Assembly: GCA_910584825.1 (NCBI GenBank)
Contig: CAJUCI010000006.1
Location: 44,086-108,085 of the forward strand
Direction: 5' to 3'
Source: an uncultured Duncaniella sp.
Lineage (GTDB): Bacteria > Bacteroidota > Bacteroidia > Bacteroidales > Muribaculaceae
Length of the DNA: 64,000 bases
Part shown: positions 61,166 to 64,000 of the stretch, in pieces
How positions within the stretch are numbered: position 1 is the first letter of the stretch
How the letters are laid out: the number at the start of each line of letters is the position of its first letter
Notes under the pieces: generated by a model
Database searches by the model: none
Told to the model about the DNA's origin: nothing
The model's input: the letters and a program-made list of their open reading frames with translations, nothing else
Translations under genes and position numbers: made by a program

Positions 61166-63583
61166 ATGAAACTTCATCGTCTGATAATATCGGCCTTTGC
61201 ATCATGCCTTGCGCTCCACTCCTTGGGTGATGTCCATAACATCAATTTCGGCTGGAAATTTTCGCCCGGCGATATTGCCGGGGCCGAGGCGGTGGAATTT
61301 AACGATGATGCCTGGGGCACGGTCAATCTCCCGCACGATTTTCAGATTCATCAGCCGTGGGTTGAGCCTTCGGCTGACGAGCGTCCCGACCTGAGTAATC
61401 AGATGGCCAATATAACCAGCCGTCTGAGTTCGCGCGGATTCAAGGAGATGGGGAGCGGATGGTATAGGAAAAACTTCACCCCCGACCCCGCTTGGAAAGG
61501 GCGTCGTGTGCTGCTCGACTTCGAGGGCATAATGCTTGTGGGTGATGTGTACCTTAACGGCGAACGCATCGGCGGCACCGACTACGGCTATCTCGGTTTT
61601 GAAATTGACGTAACGGGCAAGCTAAAGTATGGCGAGACAAATGTTATTGCTGTAAAAACAGATACCGGCAAACCTGAAAATTCGCGATGGTACACCGGCG
61701 GCGGCCTCTACCGCGACGTGAATATCAAGGTCACCGACCCCAAACAGTATTTCACGCGCCACGCGCTATCAATCACCACGCCTATCGTGAGCCGCAAACA
61801 TTCGTCAGTGGTTGTGAATGCCGAAATCGCCACCCGCATAAAGGCTGACAGTATCACAGTCGGCATCGACATCATTGACAATGCCGGCGACACCGTGTAC
61901 AGTGCGAAGAAGAATCACTGGAATTTCCGCCGCCAAAAAGTGCGTGAATTCCGACTTGACAGCATAACAATCAGCAATCCCTCACTTTGGGACTGCGACA
62001 ATCCCAACTTATACACACTCGAAGCCACACTATACCGCCCGGACGGCACTGTGGCTGACAAGGTGAGCGAACGTTTCGGCATACGCTCCGTTGAGTTCTC
62101 CCCTGAATTCGGGCTGAAACTCAACGGAGAGAAAGTCCTGCTTAAAGGCATCGCAAACCACCACTCGCTCGGCGCGCTCGGCGCAGCCGCATACCCACGA
62201 GCAATGGAGAAACGCATACAGCTGCTCAAGGAATTTGGCTTCAACCACATCCGCACGTCCCACAACCCATACAGCGAATCGTTTCTCGACCTGTGTGACG
62301 AATATGGCATACTCGTGGTCGACGAGCTTTATGACAAGTGGACAACACAGTATGCCGGAGGACGTACACACTGGACTGAACGCTGGCAGAAGGACATCCC
62401 CGAATGGGTGCGCCGCGACCGCAATCATCCCTCGGTAATCTTTTGGAGCCTCGGCAACGAGCTGCAGCTGATACCCGACCTCCCGTTCAACGATTGGGGA
62501 GTCACCCCTTACAAACTGCAGAAAGCTCTGCTGCAGCGTTATGACGACGCACACCGCCCCGTGACAGTCGCCATGCACCCGCGTGGCCGCAACGAGCGCA
62601 CCGACTCCCTGCCCGCCCCACTTGTAATGGTCACCGACATCGCGTCATATAACTACAGGTACATGTACTTCCCCGGCGACTCGCGCCGCTTCCCCTGGAT
62701 GATGTTCTATCAGAGCGAGGCCAACACGAGCAATCTCGGTCCGAACTTCTTCGAGATGAATCTTGGCAAGGTGCTCGGACTGGCCTACTGGGGCATGATT
62801 GACTACCTCGGCGAGTCGCAAGGATGGCCGGCCAAGGGATGGGCACAAGGCGTGTTTGACATCTCATTGTCGCCCAAGCCAATGGCCTATTTCCTGCGCA
62901 GTTTCTTCAAGCCTGACGAGCCGATAGTGCACATAGCCCCGTTTGAAGAGACCGGCACCACGCAATGGAACGGCGTGACTATGGGCGGAAAAAGATTTAC
63001 CGACAGCTGGAATTTCAACCGTGGCGACTCGATAAACATATACACCTACACCAATGCCGACGAAGTGGAGCTACGCATCAACGGCAAAAGTCTCGGGCGT
63101 AAAAGAAACGCCATCTCCGACCCCAAGTCACGCAACCGTATCCTTTGGGAAAATATAGCGTACTCACCCGGCAAAATTGAGGCTATAGCCTATCGCGATG
63201 GCGAAAAAAAGCCAATCGCACGCCACAGCCTCTCCACTACAGGCCGCGCTGTCAAACTACAGGCCACGGCCGACAATGATGCATGGAGGGCTGACGGTCT
63301 TGACCTGCAGCACATCTCCGTCGAAGCCCTTGACAGCAAAGGTCGTCGCGACAAGTCCGCATCCGAGACCCTCACATTTTCTGTAGACGGCCCTGCCGAG
63401 ATTGTCGGAGTCATCAACGGAGACATCAACAGCAATGAACTGACCGTTGGCGACAGCCGCAGTCTCTATAACGGCACAGCCACAGTGATACTGCGAAGCA
63501 CTCGTGAGCCGGGACGTGTGACCCTGTCAGTCACCTCCTCCACCCTCGGCCGGCTTAAAAAGGCCTTCGACACAACGCTTTAG
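61166..63583 (+). CDS. Glycoside hydrolase family 2 (beta-galactosidase-like), secreted
   Basis: The 805-residue protein has a signal peptide (MKLHRLIISAFASCLALHSLG), an N-terminal sugar-binding domain (VNLPHDFQI, GWYRKNF, RWYTGGGLYRDV), an immunoglobulin-like domain, and the GH2 barrel with acid/base Glu432 in FWSLGNELQ and a probable nucleophile Glu518 in FYQSEANTS. C-terminal beta domains of the DUF4982 and Big/invasin-like kind follow. Substrate could be a beta-galactoside or beta-glucuronide; the sequence alone does not decide. It is a single gene with its own promoter and terminator. Confidence 0.9.
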   Translation: MKLHRLIISAFASCLALHSLGDVHNINFGWKFSPGDIAGAEAVEFNDDAWGTVNLPHDFQIHQPWVEPSADERPDLSNQMANITSRLSSRGFKEMGSGWYRKNFTPDPAWKGRRVLLDFEGIMLVGDVYLNGERIGGTDYGYLGFEIDVTGKLKYGETNVIAVKTDTGKPENSRWYTGGGLYRDVNIKVTDPKQYFTRHALSITTPIVSRKHSSVVVNAEIATRIKADSITVGIDIIDNAGDTVYSAKKNHWNFRRQKVREFRLDSITISNPSLWDCDNPNLYTLEATLYRPDGTVADKVSERFGIRSVEFSPEFGLKLNGEKVLLKGIANHHSLGALGAAAYPRAMEKRIQLLKEFGFNHIRTSHNPYSESFLDLCDEYGILVVDELYDKWTTQYAGGRTHWTERWQKDIPEWVRRDRNHPSVIFWSLGNELQLIPDLPFNDWGVTPYKLQKALLQRYDDAHRPVTVAMHPRGRNERTDSLPAPLVMVTDIASYNYRYMYFPGDSRRFPWMMFYQSEANTSNLGPNFFEMNLGKVLGLAYWGMIDYLGESQGWPAKGWAQGVFDISLSPKPMAYFLRSFFKPDEPIVHIAPFEETGTTQWNGVTMGGKRFTDSWNFNRGDSINIYTYTNADEVELRINGKSLGRKRNAISDPKSRNRILWENIAYSPGKIEAIAYRDGEKKPIARHSLSTTGRAVKLQATADNDAWRADGLDLQHISVEALDSKGRRDKSASETLTFSVDGPAEIVGVINGDINSNELTVGDSRSLYNGTATVILRSTREPGRVTLSVTSSTLGRLKKAFDTTL

Positions 63584-63601
63584 GATATATCAACATATTT
63601 A

Positions 63602-63640
63602 TGGCCGTCATGCCGTCGCTTGGCATGACGGCCACAAATT
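63602..63640 (+). terminator. Hairpin downstream of the GH2 gene
   Basis: TGGCCGTCATGCC (63602-63614) pairs perfectly with GGCATGACGGCCA (63622-63634). The following CAAATTTT is only a weak T tract, but position and stem strength support a terminator. Confidence 0.75.
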
Positions 63641-63703
63641 TTCCCGTCGGCATCAATAAACGCATGCCAAATGCACTTTTTTCATAAAAATTTGCCTCAG
63701 CTC

Positions 63704-63734
63704 TTGCGTATATCAAAAATTAAGCCTACCTTTG
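63704..63734 (+). promoter_or_regulatory. Promoter of tRNA-Cys
   Basis: TTG at 63704-63706 and TACCTTTG at 63727-63734 are 20 bases apart, a full consensus match, with the mature tRNA starting 24 bases downstream. Confidence 0.8.
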
Positions 63735-63757
63735 CAGAGCAAAAACCAAAAGCCTAT

Positions 63758-63828
63758 GGTTCCTTGGCCGAGTGGTTAGGCACCGGTCTGCAAAACCGTT
63801 TACAGCAGTTCGATTCTGCTAGGAACCT
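63758..63828 (+). tRNA. tRNA-Cys(GCA)
   Basis: The 71-base sequence folds with acceptor GGTTCCT/AGGAACC, discriminator T (as expected for tRNA-Cys), anticodon loop CTGCAAA (anticodon GCA), and T arm AGCAGTTCGATTCTGCT. No CCA is encoded. Confidence 0.95.
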
Positions 63829-63830
63829 CA

Positions 63831-63887
63831 AAGCAAGTGCTTAAACAACCTGAGATTCAGTAGTTTAAGCACTTTGCTATTTTTATA
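63831..63887 (+). terminator. Hairpin downstream of tRNA-Cys
   Basis: AGCAAGTGCTTAAAC pairs with GTTTAAGCACTTTGCT (one bulged base) across a loop of about 15 bases and is followed by ATTTTTAT. After it, the window ends with about 110 bases holding two short ATAGGGGCG repeats and no recognisable gene. Confidence 0.75.
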
Positions 63888-64000
63888 GGGGCGCAGATAG
63901 GGGCGTTTTATGCTCTTAAGCTGTTTGTCATCTAGGATTTCTTAGGGGTCAGTAGATAATCACTGGGGATAAGCATAGAGGTTAGCAATTCGGTATAGGA

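Noticed and set aside
63933..64000. Possible C-terminal end of a minus-strand gene entering from the right edge
   Set aside because: Only about 20 open codons are visible, one of three frames, with no motif; cannot be told from chance.

Overview
The window is about 53% GC chromosomal DNA from a member of the Bacteroidales. Gene content and style suggest a gut genus of the Muribaculaceae/Bacteroidaceae type, but the sequence does not fix the genus. The evidence is a 286-residue primary sigma factor of Bacteroidetes type, repeated promoters with a TAnnTTTG -7 box and a TTG/TTTG -33 box about 19-20 bases upstream, no Shine-Dalgarno sequences, DUF4270, DUF4924 and DUF3575 proteins, and secreted glycan-degrading enzymes.

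Layout. 1-5.2 kb: purT (minus, cut by the window edge) diverges from carB, whose leader holds a terminator-like hairpin; a small macrodomain-like gene follows. 5.3-8.9 kb: tRNA-Thr, a DUF4270 lipoprotein with a short glycogen-synthase-like protein, then rpoD. 8.9-15.5 kb: a small pectin/rhamnogalacturonan set (DUF4861, CE12 esterase, GH28), then tilS, a metal-domain/AraC fusion and an FtsX-type permease. 15.5-26 kb: prfC, a VanX-like dipeptidase, a large TPR protein, and lysC-lysA-OPT transporter-MATE. 26-37.4 kb: a TPP-riboswitch thiamine operon, thiD-thiS-tenI-like-thiE-thiG-thiC, with thiH displaced 5 kb downstream by three envelope genes. 37.4-44.8 kb: lon-PASTA-rluD, then prs with a secreted S9 peptidase. 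44.9-51.8 kb: GH36 alpha-galactosidase, a 39-bp inverted repeat, DUF4924, menD, pepT-miaA. 51.8-59.1 kb: a minus-strand Sua5/sugar transferase/ClC operon, then asnA and dnaK. 59.2-61.1 kb: an AT-rich island with a PD-(D/E)XK nuclease-like gene between two related terminator hairpins. 61.1-64 kb: GH2 glycosidase and tRNA-Cys.

How the genes work together. Most are housekeeping: arginine/pyrimidine and purine precursors, lysine and asparagine synthesis, thiamine, menaquinone, tRNA modification, proteolysis and chaperoning. The accessory layer has two parts. One is extracellular carbohydrate use (DUF4861/CE12/GH28, GH36, GH2). The other is the envelope cassette at 31.27-36.20 kb: a DUF3575-like barrel, an OmpA-like/TPR periplasmic protein, and a protein made of four tandem copies of a barrel-like unit. 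That cassette is the best candidate for an undescribed system here. Secondary candidates are the structured spacer bracketed by 13-bp repeats in front of it, the AT-rich nuclease island, the carB leader and the 39-bp inverted repeat. No CRISPR array, intact insertion sequence or prophage was seen.
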